64,000 nucleotides of DNA from Methanoculleus chikugoensis (GTDB lineage: Archaea; Halobacteriota; Methanomicrobia; Methanomicrobiales; Methanoculleaceae): positions 2,481,092 to 2,545,091 of the forward strand of contig NZ_AP019781.1 in the NCBI RefSeq assembly GCF_019669965.1, written 5' to 3'. The notes below the pieces were generated by a model, which searched no databases, had not been told where the DNA came from, and saw nothing but the letters and a program-made list of their open reading frames with translations. Every line of letters begins with the position of its first letter. Positions within the stretch are counted from its first letter, which is position 1. Positions 1 through 8,166 of the stretch are shown here, in pieces. The position numbers and the translations under genes were made by a program.

Positions 1-855
1 GTCCAGGTCGCGTCCGGGCGGTTCGGCGTGAACATCGATTACCTGGAGCGCGGCGCCGCGATCGAGATCAAGATCGGGCAGGGGGCGAAGCCCGGCATCG
101 GCGGGCACCTCCCGGGGGAGAAGGTCTGCGCGGATATCTCCCGGACAAGGATGATCCCGGAGGGGAGCGACGCGATCAGCCCCGCGCCGCACCACGACAT
201 CTACAGCATCGAGGACCTCGCCCAGCTCGTCCGGGGGCTCAAAGAGGCGACGGAATGGAAGAAGCCGGTCTTCGTAAAGATCGCCGCCGTCCACAACGTC
301 GCGGCCATCGCCGCCGGCATCGCCCGCTCGCCGGCCGATGCGGTCGTCGTCGACGGGTTCCGCGGGGGCACCGGCGCGGCGCCGACGGTCTTCCGCGACC
401 ACGTAGGGATCCCGATCGAGGCGGCAATCGCGAGCGTGGATAAAAAACTCCGCGACCAGGGGATCAGAAACGAGATATCCGTCATCGCGAGCGGGGGTAT
501 CCGGGGGAGCGCCGACGTCGCGAAGGCGATCGCCCTCGGGGCGGACGCGGTCTACATCGGCACCGCGGCACTCGCGGCGATGGGCTGCCGGGTCTGCGGG
601 AACTGTTACCGCGGCCTCTGCCCCTGGGGGATCGCCACCCAGCGGCCCGACCTCGTGGCGCGGCTCGACCCCGACGAGGGGTCGGAACAGGTGGCGAACC
701 TGATCCGGGCGTGGACGCTCGAACTCGCCGAACTCCTGGGTGCCGCCGGGATCAACAGCATCGAGAGCCTGCGGGGCAACCGCGACCGGCTCCGGGGCTA
801 CATGCTCGACGAGGGGCTGATGCAGGTGCTCGACGTGAAGCCGGTTGGGGCGTGA
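1..855 (+). CDS. gltB: Glutamate synthase, FMN-binding domain protein (5' truncated by window)
   Basis: The frame is open from base 1, so the true start lies outside the window. The visible 284 residues match the C-terminal half of the archaeal glutamate synthase alpha subunit, which makes glutamate from glutamine and 2-oxoglutarate. The sequence shows the IKIGQGAKPGIGG phosphate/FMN loop, the GFRGGTGAAP loop, a TIM-barrel ASGGIRGSADVAKA segment, and a cysteine cluster (CRVCGNCYRGLCPWG) that in this family binds a 3Fe-4S cluster. Stop TGA is at 853-855. Family identity is clear; the length and domains upstream cannot be judged. The next gene is convergent, on the minus strand, 237 bases away. 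Confidence 0.93.
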   Translation, partial: VQVASGRFGVNIDYLERGAAIEIKIGQGAKPGIGGHLPGEKVCADISRTRMIPEGSDAISPAPHHDIYSIEDLAQLVRGLKEATEWKKPVFVKIAAVHNVAAIAAGIARSPADAVVVDGFRGGTGAAPTVFRDHVGIPIEAAIASVDKKLRDQGIRNEISVIASGGIRGSADVAKAIALGADAVYIGTAALAAMGCRVCGNCYRGLCPWGIATQRPDLVARLDPDEGSEQVANLIRAWTLELAELLGAAGINSIESLRGNRDRLRGYMLDEGLMQVLDVKPVGA

Positions 856-922
856 GCTGACCTGTTCGGACAACGGTAGATTTCGGGTGGAGGCGCGAAG
901 GAAGTCGCCGGCACACGTATGC

Positions 923-1065
923 CGAACTTCGCGTCCTTCGCGGCTCGTCGCGTGAGTTTTTCGGTACAGGGAACAGTACAATCTCACGCGAAGAACGCGA
1001 AGCCGCGAAGAGGTGTTACCCGCCCCCATTCACTGAACTTCGCGCCCTCCGCGGCTTCGGGTGAG
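923..1065. repeat. Dispersed GCGAAG-rich palindromic repeat, copy 1
   Basis: Three related units alternate in orientation: CTTCGCGTCCTTCGCGGC with CGCGTGAG, then TCACGCGAAGAACGCGAAG, then CTTCGCGCCCTCCGCGGC. They are made of CTTCGCG and its complement CGCGAAG, so the region can form large hairpins. Close relatives lie at about 16160, 51439-51552 and 59960-60240, always between genes. No coding frame here is convincing. It fills most of the gap between the convergent gltB and aconitase-X genes. Confidence 0.75.
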
Positions 1066-1092
1066 GGAATTGGTGAGGATAACGGCATGCCC

Positions 1093-2253
1093 TCACGACG
1101 TCGCGACCTCGACGCACTCCCTCCGCGTTCCGATCCGGGCGAGCGCGCCGCACATCCCGGGAACGTAGGCGAGGGCTTTGCCCGAGTCGACCATGATCGA
1201 GCCGAACTCGTCCATCCGGGGCGAGACAACCATGCAGGTGTCCGGGATCACCCGGGCGCCGCTCCGCTCGATGACGCTCACGAGGTCGGGGTTCGCCGCT
1301 GCAACCCCCTTTGCAGCAAAGACGTAGAAGGGTTTCGTCGTCGTCTTCCCCCGGAGGAGCTCCGCGAGTTCCCGGAGCTCGTCGGCGGAGCAGTGCGGGC
1401 ACCCGACCGCGACCGCTTCGACCTCGGTCTCGGTAAAGAGGGCCTCGACCTCGGCCTCGGTCACCGTCACCCGGTCGAGGTCGCCGGTGTCGAACGAGAA
1501 GACCCGGGTCTCCGGGGTGATCTTCTCGACGTGGAAGAGGGCGACCGCCCCGGTCGCCGCCATCGCGGCGCCGAGAGCTTTGAGCTGGTCGCGGTTCGGC
1601 CGAATCCCCTGGAATATCGGGATCCGGTTCCCCACCTTCTTCCCGGCAACGTGACCGATGCCGCCCCAATGGTTGGCATACGGGCCCGTGCCGTTCTCGA
1701 CCTCGACGACGACCTGCGGTCGCCGGTTCTCGACGACGTGGAGGCCGTAATAGGGGGTCTTTCCGATGATCGCCGCCGCAAGGGCGCTCGGCCCGCCTTC
1801 CCGGTTCGTCCGGGCACCGAGAGCCGAGTTTGCATAGGCGACCGCCGAGGACTCCGACCAGGCCAGGTGCTCCCCGTACTCCGTGATCCGGAGGTAATAG
1901 GGCGTGCAGGTGCACTCCACCCGGATCCCGAGCTTCCGGTAGGCCTCGACGACCTCCGCCTGACGGCGGGCGAACTCCTCGCCGATCCCGAACTCCTGCC
2001 ACCCCTCCCGCGGCATCCCGATGGGGTTCAGGACCGCCGGGACCGCCGCCCGGGCGTTGAGGCTCTGCAGCCAGGAGAGCCCCCATCTTCCGATGGTCTT
2101 GTAGGACGCACCGCTCACCTGGGCGCTCGTGATCGGGACGAGTTTCTCCGCCCCGTAAACCCTCCCGAGCGTGACCAGGATCTCCATCATCTTCTGCCGG
2201 GTCTCGCCGAACTCGCCGGCGAGCACCCGCTCGTCATCCTTCTCCAGATACAT
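1093..2253 (-). CDS. Aconitase X large subunit (DUF521); probable phosphomevalonate dehydratase large subunit
   Basis: This 386-residue protein belongs to the aconitase-X catalytic family, which binds an Fe-S cluster. In archaea the large subunit pairs with a small DUF126 subunit as mevalonate 5-phosphate dehydratase, giving trans-anhydromevalonate 5-phosphate. The SSAVAYANSALGARTNREGG segment and the Cys-rich CTCTPYYLR and GCPHCS segments fit the family. I chose the ATG at 2253 because it overlaps the stop of the upstream UbiD gene (TAATG), which is typical translational coupling; a GTG three codons upstream is possible. The UbiX-UbiD neighbours make the mevalonate role more likely than hydroxyproline metabolism. 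No DUF126 small-subunit gene is visible in the window. Confidence 0.9.
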   Translation of the reverse strand: MYLEKDDERVLAGEFGETRQKMMEILVTLGRVYGAEKLVPITSAQVSGASYKTIGRWGLSWLQSLNARAAVPAVLNPIGMPREGWQEFGIGEEFARRQAEVVEAYRKLGIRVECTCTPYYLRITEYGEHLAWSESSAVAYANSALGARTNREGGPSALAAAIIGKTPYYGLHVVENRRPQVVVEVENGTGPYANHWGGIGHVAGKKVGNRIPIFQGIRPNRDQLKALGAAMAATGAVALFHVEKITPETRVFSFDTGDLDRVTVTEAEVEALFTETEVEAVAVGCPHCSADELRELAELLRGKTTTKPFYVFAAKGVAAANPDLVSVIERSGARVIPDTCMVVSPRMDEFGSIMVDSGKALAYVPGMCGALARIGTRRECVEVATS

Positions 2254-3494
2254 TACACCCACTCCGCTCTCCTGAATTCGTCTTCTTTCCCCATGACCAT
2301 TGTGGCATCGACACCGACCTTCACGTTCGTCCCGTCGGATAACCGTGTCGGGTCAAGCGACGAGCCCCGGACGCCGGCGACGACCATGATGTCGGTATCG
2401 CCCCGGACCCTCGTCGCGATCGCGTATTCGACGTCGTAAGGGTCGTGGATGTCGATGTCCTCGTCCACCACCACGACGTGTTTGAGGGAGGTATGGGCGG
2501 CAAACGCCGCCATGATGGCGTTCTTCGCGTCGCCTTGCGTGTTCTTCCTGATCTGCACCACCCCGTGGAGGTAGCCTGCGCCGCCCTTCGTGAGGAGGAC
2601 GTCCTTCACCGTCGTCACCTCGGCCACGGCGCGGTAGATCTTCGGCTCGTACGGCGCTCCCATCAGGAGTTTGTGCTCGTCGCCAGCGGGAAGGATGCCG
2701 TGGTAGATGGGGTCTTCCTTGCAGTACATCTTCGTGAACTCGATCACGTGCTGCTGCCGCACGGGGTCGTAGGTCCCGGTGATGTCGACGAACGGGCCTT
2801 CCGCCGCTTTTTCGGCACTGATGTAGCCCTCGAGGACGAACTCGGCGTCGGGAACCCGGACGCCGTTCTCGCACTCCCGGACGGCGAGTTCGCCGCCCAT
2901 CAGTTCCGCAGCGTAGGCGAGCTCCTTCCCCTGCGGGACGCGGGTGCAGGCGGCGAACGTCACGAGGGGGGGGGTGCCGACGGTGACGGCGACCGGGAGT
3001 TTCTCCCCCCGGGCGAGCGCTGTCTTGAGGAGGGTATGGGTGTGCCTTCCTTCCACCAGGCGGGCGACGACTCTATGATCGTCGAGAACCATCATCCGGT
3101 GGATGGAGGCGTTCTCGACGCCGTCGTAGCGCGAGAAGACGATCCCGGAGGTGAAGTAGCGCCCGGCGTCGCCGGGGAAGTGCTTCATGACCGGGAGGCG
3201 GGAGAGATCGGGCTTGACGCCGCCCTCAAGCCGTCCGGCATCCACGACGCGGCCGCCGTAGGTCATGCCCGCGAGGTGCGCGACGAGGTCCCGCTCCTCC
3301 ACACCGAGCGCCGCTGCAAGCGATCGGCGGTCGGAGAGGAGGTTCATCACTCCCCGGCGGCCGTCGAGGTCGTGGAAGAAGAGGATCTTGTCGGTCCGGC
3401 TCGCCATACGGGGAGCCTCGTAGACGGTCGAGCAGGGGCTCTCGATCTCCTCGACCCTGCCCTGCTTCCGCATCAGTTCGATAAAGTCACGCAT
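2253..3494 (-). CDS. UbiD-family decarboxylase; probable anhydromevalonate phosphate decarboxylase
   Basis: The 413-residue product is a UbiD-fold decarboxylase that uses prenylated FMN. With the neighbouring aconitase X and UbiX it fits the archaeal mevalonate branch that decarboxylates anhydromevalonate phosphate to isopentenyl phosphate. Family motifs are NASIHRMM (about residues 128-135, Arg133) and EGPFVDITG (232-240). In fungal Fdc1 the corresponding motif reads EGPFGE; here the second acidic residue is Asp237 rather than Glu. The start at 3494 overlaps the end of ubiX by 8 bases, and the stop overlaps the aconitase-X ATG. The operon is cotranscribed on the minus strand. Substrate assignment is inference from context. 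Confidence 0.9.
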   Translation of the reverse strand: MRDFIELMRKQGRVEEIESPCSTVYEAPRMASRTDKILFFHDLDGRRGVMNLLSDRRSLAAALGVEERDLVAHLAGMTYGGRVVDAGRLEGGVKPDLSRLPVMKHFPGDAGRYFTSGIVFSRYDGVENASIHRMMVLDDHRVVARLVEGRHTHTLLKTALARGEKLPVAVTVGTPPLVTFAACTRVPQGKELAYAAELMGGELAVRECENGVRVPDAEFVLEGYISAEKAAEGPFVDITGTYDPVRQQHVIEFTKMYCKEDPIYHGILPAGDEHKLLMGAPYEPKIYRAVAEVTTVKDVLLTKGGAGYLHGVVQIRKNTQGDAKNAIMAAFAAHTSLKHVVVVDEDIDIHDPYDVEYAIATRVRGDTDIMVVAGVRGSSLDPTRLSDGTNVKVGVDATMVMGKEDEFRRAEWV

Positions 3495-4041
3495 CGTATC
3501 CGCTCCATCGGGTTCCGAGGTTGTGTTCGACCCCCATGTGGTCGAGCACCCGGGCCACCACCATATCGACGAGATCGTCGATGGTCTCCGGGTGCTGGTA
3601 GAAGGGGGGGCTTGCGACCATCACGGTCGCGCCGGCCTCGTCGGCCGCAAGCATATTCTTCAAATGAATCCGGGAGAGCGGCATCTCCCGGAGAAGGAGG
3701 AGGAGGGGGCGCTTCTCCTTGAGGCAGACGTCCGCCGCCCGGCCGATCAGGTTGTCGGCGAGGCCGTTGCTGACGGCGGCAAGCGTCTTCATGCTGCAGG
3801 GGACGATTGCCATCCCGTCGTAGCGGAACGATCCGCTCGCGATATCGGCCGCGAGGTTGCTGTTCTCGGCGTATACGGCGTCGAATCCCCCGAGGTCGAC
3901 GCCTTCGATCCCGGCGATCTGCCGGGCGGTGTCGGAGATGACGATATGCACCGTTGCCCGTTCGCAGAGCACTTCGAGGAGGCGGCGGGCGTAGACGACG
4001 CCGCTCGCCCCGGTGACCCCGACGACGAATTCCTTCTTCAT
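3487..4041 (-). CDS. ubiX: UbiX-like flavin prenyltransferase
   Basis: This 184-residue flavoprotein makes prenylated FMN from dimethylallyl phosphate and FMN, the cofactor needed by the UbiD enzyme encoded next. It carries the GVTGASG loop at residues 8-14, PCSMKTLA at 81-88 and REMPLS at 118-123, all hallmarks of UbiX/Pad1. Length is normal for the family. It overlaps the UbiD gene by 8 bases and follows the HD-domain gene by 14 bases, so all four genes from 5264 down to 1093 form one operon. Confidence 0.95.
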   Translation of the reverse strand: MKKEFVVGVTGASGVVYARRLLEVLCERATVHIVISDTARQIAGIEGVDLGGFDAVYAENSNLAADIASGSFRYDGMAIVPCSMKTLAAVSNGLADNLIGRAADVCLKEKRPLLLLLREMPLSRIHLKNMLAADEAGATVMVASPPFYQHPETIDDLVDMVVARVLDHMGVEHNLGTRWSGYDA

Positions 4042-4055
4042 GCGCTCTCCATGTA

Positions 4056-5264
4056 CTATGTCACTATGAGTTTATCCTGTTTGGTCGCCCGCTTCACCCG
4101 GAGGATCTCCATCGCCGCCTGCTCGACCGCGTTCCGGTGCTCCTCTACGGTGTAGACACCGAGGCGCCACTGCTGCCGCCGGGTGTCGTTCAAGGTATTG
4201 ATGAGGGGGGAGACCTCCTCGATATCGACCATCGCGTGGCTGTTCCTGACCCGGACCTCCATCGAGAGCGCCCGGGGGAGCGGGGGGATGTCGACCAAGA
4301 CGCAGTCCTCCGTGACCCCGGCGCTCTCGGCGATCTCGCGGGCGATCTCCCGCTCCCGGGCGGGGCCGAGGTCCTGCCGGAGGGCCGCGGCGTTCACCCG
4401 ATCTTCGCCGACATAGAGCGCCCGCTTGTAGAGGTCGCGGTAGTAGACCCGGCGGGCGAGGTCGCGGGTAATTTCGCAGGAAGAGTGCTTCAGCCGCTCC
4501 ATGCAGGCGGCGTCGTCCATCCGCATCAGTTCGCGGGCGTCCGTGCCCGGGACGTTTTGCACCTCCTCGCGGAGGGCGTGGACGAACATGCTCGTCGCGA
4601 TCCGGCTCACGTGGTGGAAGTAGACCGCCGGGCGCATCAGCGTCCGGGCGATGAGGAGCGACTCGGCGGCGTTGATCCCGCCTTCGTGCAGGGCGATGCC
4701 CGATTCGGTGAAGATGGTGCTCCGGATCAGCCGGTGTGCGTCGACCGTCCCGTAAGGGACGCCGGTGTAGTGGGCGTCGCGCATCAGGTAGTCCATCCGG
4801 TCGACGTCCAGGCTCCCGTGGATGATGCTCGCGAGGCGGTGCTTTCCTGCGACGACGGCGCAGACCTCGGCGGGGTCGAGCCCTTCGCCTTCGAGGATCC
4901 CGGCGGTCGTTCCCTCGCGGACGAGGCGGTCGATCTGGTGGTGGCTTCTTCCCGTGAACTCCTCCATCACCGGCTCGGTGACGTGGGAGAAGGGGCCGTG
5001 GCCGATGTCGTGGAGGAGGGCGGCCGTGGTGACGAGTTTCGTCTCATCCCCGTCGAGACCGAGCTGGCCCGACATGAGACCCGCAAGGTGCATCGTCCCG
5101 AGCGAGTGCTCGAACCGGGTATGGTTTGCCCCGGGGTAGACGAGGTTTGCAAACCCGAGCTGGGTGACGTGGCGGAGCCGCTGGACGACCTCCGAGTCGA
5201 GCAGCCGGAGCACCAGTGCGTCCGCCTCGACGTAGCCGTGCACCGGATCCTTGATGATCTTCAT
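4056..5264 (-). CDS. HD-domain phosphohydrolase, SAMHD1/dGTPase-like
   Basis: The 402-residue protein has the N-terminal DPVHGYVE segment, TRFEHSLG (residues 49-56), LLHDIGHGPFSH (His85-Asp86) and the later DVDRMDYLMRDA. This is the complete H...HD...D metal site of HD phosphohydrolases related to dNTP triphosphohydrolases and SAMHD1. Substrate is unknown; dNTP hydrolysis is the family expectation. The ATG at 5264 is preceded by AT-rich DNA that can hold the operon promoter. It is first in the operon with ubiX, ubiD and aconitase X, with a 14-base gap to ubiX; a functional link to isoprenoid synthesis is not evident. Confidence 0.88.
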   Translation of the reverse strand: MKIIKDPVHGYVEADALVLRLLDSEVVQRLRHVTQLGFANLVYPGANHTRFEHSLGTMHLAGLMSGQLGLDGDETKLVTTAALLHDIGHGPFSHVTEPVMEEFTGRSHHQIDRLVREGTTAGILEGEGLDPAEVCAVVAGKHRLASIIHGSLDVDRMDYLMRDAHYTGVPYGTVDAHRLIRSTIFTESGIALHEGGINAAESLLIARTLMRPAVYFHHVSRIATSMFVHALREEVQNVPGTDARELMRMDDAACMERLKHSSCEITRDLARRVYYRDLYKRALYVGEDRVNAAALRQDLGPAREREIAREIAESAGVTEDCVLVDIPPLPRALSMEVRVRNSHAMVDIEEVSPLINTLNDTRRQQWRLGVYTVEEHRNAVEQAAMEILRVKRATKQDKLIVT

Positions 5265-5697
5265 CGGTTCAGTTAAGAATCTTGGGAGATGTATGATAAA
5301 GGTATTTGAAGGCGCGCGGCGTGCGGGGCGGTTTTCTTTTGGGGGAGCGCGGTTCGCCTAAGGGAAGTCATCCCTAAATTACCTCGTGGTTGAAGACCCA
5401 CATGGTTTTGAATGTTCTTAAGTGCGCTCTAAGAGAATTAAACGAAATTCTGCAACAACTTCCGGACACGGCTCCCCACCGGATATCGCCACCGGGGGAG
5501 GGACCGGGAGGGGGACACCCCTCCCGGCAGAGGCATTTCGGGATGACCTCGGGATGTAGTCCTCAAGTCAGGCCGCGTATGCCAGCAGCCCTAGAGTTAT
5601 GACTCAGTGGCCACTGCCAGATACAACATCAGATTTGCAACTTCTATTTCGGAAACGTTATCGTATCAAGAACGAAATCCCCGATTCAGGTGTTCAT
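5265..5697. other. Intergenic region between core operon and accessory island
   Basis: I see no convincing gene, tRNA or repeat here. The part next to 5264 is AT-rich and probably contains the divergent operon promoter. A 70-codon open frame at 5390-5602 lacks a credible ribosome binding site and has no recognisable protein character. The DNA changes from GC-rich to AT-rich near 5600, marking the left edge of the accessory island. Confidence 0.5.
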
Positions 5698-6198
5698 ATG
5701 GGTCTGTTAGACGGAATAAAGGATGGGATAAAATACCACCTCTCTGACGAACCGGAGTGGAAGGGGAAACGATTTGAGGATTACGTCGAGGAGTTGTTTG
5801 ATCCCCAGTATTATTCGATAGTGGAGAAGACCCATTCTTACCGTCAAAATGAGGATCGTTATGTCGAGAGCAGCATGAATCCCGACTTTGTGTTCAGGTA
5901 CAAGCGAACAGGAGATCTCTTTGCCGTCGAATGCAAGTATCGTTCGGGGTTGAATCCAAAGGGAATGCTTGAGTGGTCAAACGCGAGGCAACTGGAGCGA
6001 TATCGAGCCTTTGCGAAGGAAAGGGGTATCCCGGTCTTCATCATCATTGGATTTAAGGGGTTCGACGATGACCCAGAAGATATGTTCGTCATCCCCCTCG
6101 AAGATGCGAAATACCCTACCCTCTATCCGAGTATCTTTAACAAGTATAGCAGAAACCCGAGAAAGCCATTCTTCTGGCAGAGAGGAGCATTATCTTAA
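5698..6198 (+). CDS. PD-(D/E)XK nuclease-like protein
   Basis: This 166-residue protein has a restriction-endonuclease-like core: a helix with FEDYVEELF (Glu27), then NPDFVFRY (Asp63), then LFAVECKYRS (Glu78 and Lys80), giving the E...D...ExK order. The Glu-x-Lys strand is followed by a helix (NARQLERYRAFAKE) and a strand (PVFIIIG), as in RecB/Holliday-resolvase type nucleases. The frame is open upstream to an ATG at 5599, but the ATG at 5698 is preferred because the protein character starts there and AGGTG lies 6 bases upstream. It stands alone at the left end of the AT-rich island. A DNA- or RNA-cleaving defence or repair role is possible; the target is unknown. Confidence 0.75.
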   Translation: MGLLDGIKDGIKYHLSDEPEWKGKRFEDYVEELFDPQYYSIVEKTHSYRQNEDRYVESSMNPDFVFRYKRTGDLFAVECKYRSGLNPKGMLEWSNARQLERYRAFAKERGIPVFIIIGFKGFDDDPEDMFVIPLEDAKYPTLYPSIFNKYSRNPRKPFFWQRGALS

Positions 6199-6225
6199 CC
6201 CTTTTGCAGTTTCCTTTGCTCTCAT

Positions 6226-6267
6226 GACTATAACTGCTTCCCAAGTTACCGCTTCACCCAGACCCCA
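6226..6267 (+). repeat. Imperfect direct repeat, left copy (partner 7817-7856)
   Basis: A roughly 40-base stretch containing AAGTTACCGCTTC and CAGACCCC recurs at 7817-7856 as AAGTTCCCGCTTC and CAGACCCC in the same orientation. The pair brackets the two minus-strand genes of the island. It could be a duplicated target, a recombination footprint or a remnant of a shared 3' region. Confidence 0.5.
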
Positions 6268-6304
6268 TGGATGGATGCTCCAACGGTCACCACCAAGTAT
6301 TACA

Positions 6305-7009
6305 TCAGCCTAGGGAGGGAGTCTTCATTTCGCTATCTCCTTCAATAAATTCTAAAAACTCCAATCCAAATGCAGATATTTTCACAATATCATATGCTTC
6401 AGTGTTTAACCGACCCATACCGTCATCACTGAGGAGGGACTTTGATATCAGATCTTGATTGTAAAATTTCAGCAAAGTGTAGTCCATATTAAGACATTTA
6501 GCAGCCCAGAAACTCCTAATTTTATCTAGAACTTCTGGTGATTGCTCGCCTTGACTAGTTTCTTTCAGTTCTTTCCGCAGATTTCGGTAATAGTTGAGAA
6601 CCCGGATTTGATCCTCATTAATCCGTAAGATCAAGTCTAAGAAGGTTTCTTTGAAGTCAGAAGAGTAAGGGCACACAGCTTCGTTGATCAATATTTTTTG
6701 AAACCGCTTTATTTTATCCTCAGATTTTGTAGTGAGAACTCGTTGGAGGATAGAGTAAAATAAATCATTGTAATCCTCGCATTCGATGTATGTTTTATCA
6801 ATGCATTTAGGATCGACCGACTTTAAAAAGGCCTCAAACCCTAAAACGAAGTAGTTGATACGCTTTTGAATAATCCGCTCTCGGCATTCAATTAATTCCC
6901 TCACCATCAGACCAACGCCCGGGGCTAGGTTCAAGAGCATGTTTCTCCCTGTGACTGCAATCTCATCGCCAATTATGTCAATCTCTTTGCTGTCCATATT
7001 AATTCCCAT
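6305..7009 (-). CDS. Conserved-looking helical protein of unknown function
   Basis: I do not recognise this 234-residue protein. It appears all-helical, with charged stretches such as ECRERIIQKRIN and NYYRNLRKELKE, and one short hydrophobic patch (NLAPGVGLMV, about residues 27-36). It has no signal peptide and no clear catalytic motif. It starts 9 bases after the stop of the broken gene at 7019-7737 on the same strand, so the two are probably one transcript. Base composition is much more AT-rich than the core genes, suggesting transfer. It could be the regulator, substrate or inhibitor of its caspase/CHAT-like neighbour, but nothing in the sequence proves it. Confidence 0.6.
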   Translation of the reverse strand: MGINMDSKEIDIIGDEIAVTGRNMLLNLAPGVGLMVRELIECRERIIQKRINYFVLGFEAFLKSVDPKCIDKTYIECEDYNDLFYSILQRVLTTKSEDKIKRFQKILINEAVCPYSSDFKETFLDLILRINEDQIRVLNYYRNLRKELKETSQGEQSPEVLDKIRSFWAAKCLNMDYTLLKFYNQDLISKSLLSDDGMGRLNTEAYDIVKISAFGLEFLEFIEGDSEMKTPSLG

Positions 7010-7018
7010 GCCTGCCTG

Positions 7019-7737
7019 CTAATCGAATTTAAACTCATTTTGGATTTGTTTGATGAATTTTCTGTTTTTTGTCGGGTCGTTTATCTGATTCGAAACAAAT
7101 CCGCGGCCATTCGATAGAATTTCAGTAAGCGATTCCTCATCACCGTGATTACAGTGGAATTGGTAGATGTACTTTTTACGCAATTGAGGGATGTTCTTAA
7201 ACTCTGAATAGTTACAGGTCTCTCGCTTCCAAGAATACAAACCCACTCCTCCCCGATAACCGTGACCAAAGATCCACAGGCTTTCGGCTAAGGGGTTTCT
7301 CACAACATCTCTAAGTTGTTCTATTGTGGTGCAGTGATAGACACATAAGGAGTGATCGGGGATGCTTTCCTAAAGTGACTTATCAATAAACCTATGCCAC
7401 TTCCGTACATAGACATGCCTGCAAAGTTGGAATGAACGATAACTATGGCATTGTGTCCTAGGTTCGGCATGTATGAATCATATCGCTTGGCAATTCCTCT
7501 ACCATATAAGGCGTGAAGGAAATCCCAAACTGGGATATAGTGAATATAGTCTCGTATAAGGAATAGAATAGATAAATGCACCTGAAAATATAATTTAATT
7601 TGAGAGAGTTTAGTAGAGAGGACCCTTGGTTTTGGCTTGGGCACATTTTTCCAGTTAAGACATCTGGTTTCAACTATTGGCCCTACAAATAAGAATATTT
7701 GAAGTAACACATAAACAGTGATACCAAGCGATAACAT
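7019..7737 (-). pseudogene. Membrane-anchored caspase/CHAT-like protein, frameshifted
   Basis: Two frames read as one protein. The first (7737 to about 7370) has an N-terminal membrane segment (ITVYVLLQIFLFVGPIV), then GHNAIVIVHS, and ends GLLISHFRK. The second continues SIPDHSLCVYHCTTIEQL, then SLWIFGHGYRGG, IYQFHCNHGDEE and a C-terminus at 7019. One extra A in the short run at 7366-7368 (T on the plus strand) would join them. FGHG and FHCNHG resemble the His and Cys motifs of clan CD peptidases (caspase, CHAT, gingipain folds), an assignment by pattern only. The downstream ORF read alone would start at a GTG at 7303. Either a real mutation or a homopolymer sequencing error explains the break. 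Confidence 0.6.
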
Positions 7738-8166
7738 AGAGGACTTCCAGTGTCGTGATGTTAAGGCTCTTATTTACCTTGCCATCTCTTTAAGACTACT
7801 ATTCTCGCTACTCAAGGACTACACTGTTTCCTAAGTTCCCGCTTCGCACAGACCCCGTACGGGGGCGACACCTCGAACAGAACCGCAAAGCTGACTGTCG
7901 GGAATCATATCGGCTCGGTAAGGCAGTATTGCCCGATTGCTATTGCGATCATCAGGAGGAGAGTCTGGGGAAGAGGACAGAGAGGCATACCTTCCGAGTG
8001 ATAGTTACTGATTGGTATATCACGGTGGAAGATTGCGGCAGGGAGATAATATGCTTTTTTATATCTCAATAGTAAAATGATAGTTTTAGGGAACGATTTC
8101 CACAACAGACAATCTTCACAAATTAGCTAAAAGAAAAAGCGTCACCTTTCGGAGCCCTGCAAAAAC
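7738..8166. other. Intergenic region with right copy of direct repeat
   Basis: The right copy of the imperfect direct repeat lies at 7817-7856. The rest is AT-rich with no credible gene; a 66-codon minus frame at 7905-8105 shows no protein character. The stretch just before 8167 should hold the promoter of the two-TM protein gene. Confidence 0.45.
7817..7856 (+). repeat. Imperfect direct repeat, right copy (partner 6226-6267)
   Basis: AAGTTCCCGCTTC and CAGACCCC match the left copy at 6226-6267 in order and orientation, with about 80% identity over 40 bases by eye. The two copies enclose the caspase/CHAT-like pseudogene and the helical protein gene. Confidence 0.5.

Noticed and set aside
919-2439. 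A 506-codon plus-strand frame opposite aconitase X
   Set aside because: It is the antisense of a well-supported gene in high-GC DNA and begins in the palindromic repeat; the composition (Arg, Asp, Gly, Pro runs) is typical of a shadow frame.
5390-5602. Possible 70-residue protein before the nuclease-like gene
   Set aside because: No ribosome binding site and no protein-like pattern; Pro/Gly/His-rich region fits non-coding DNA.
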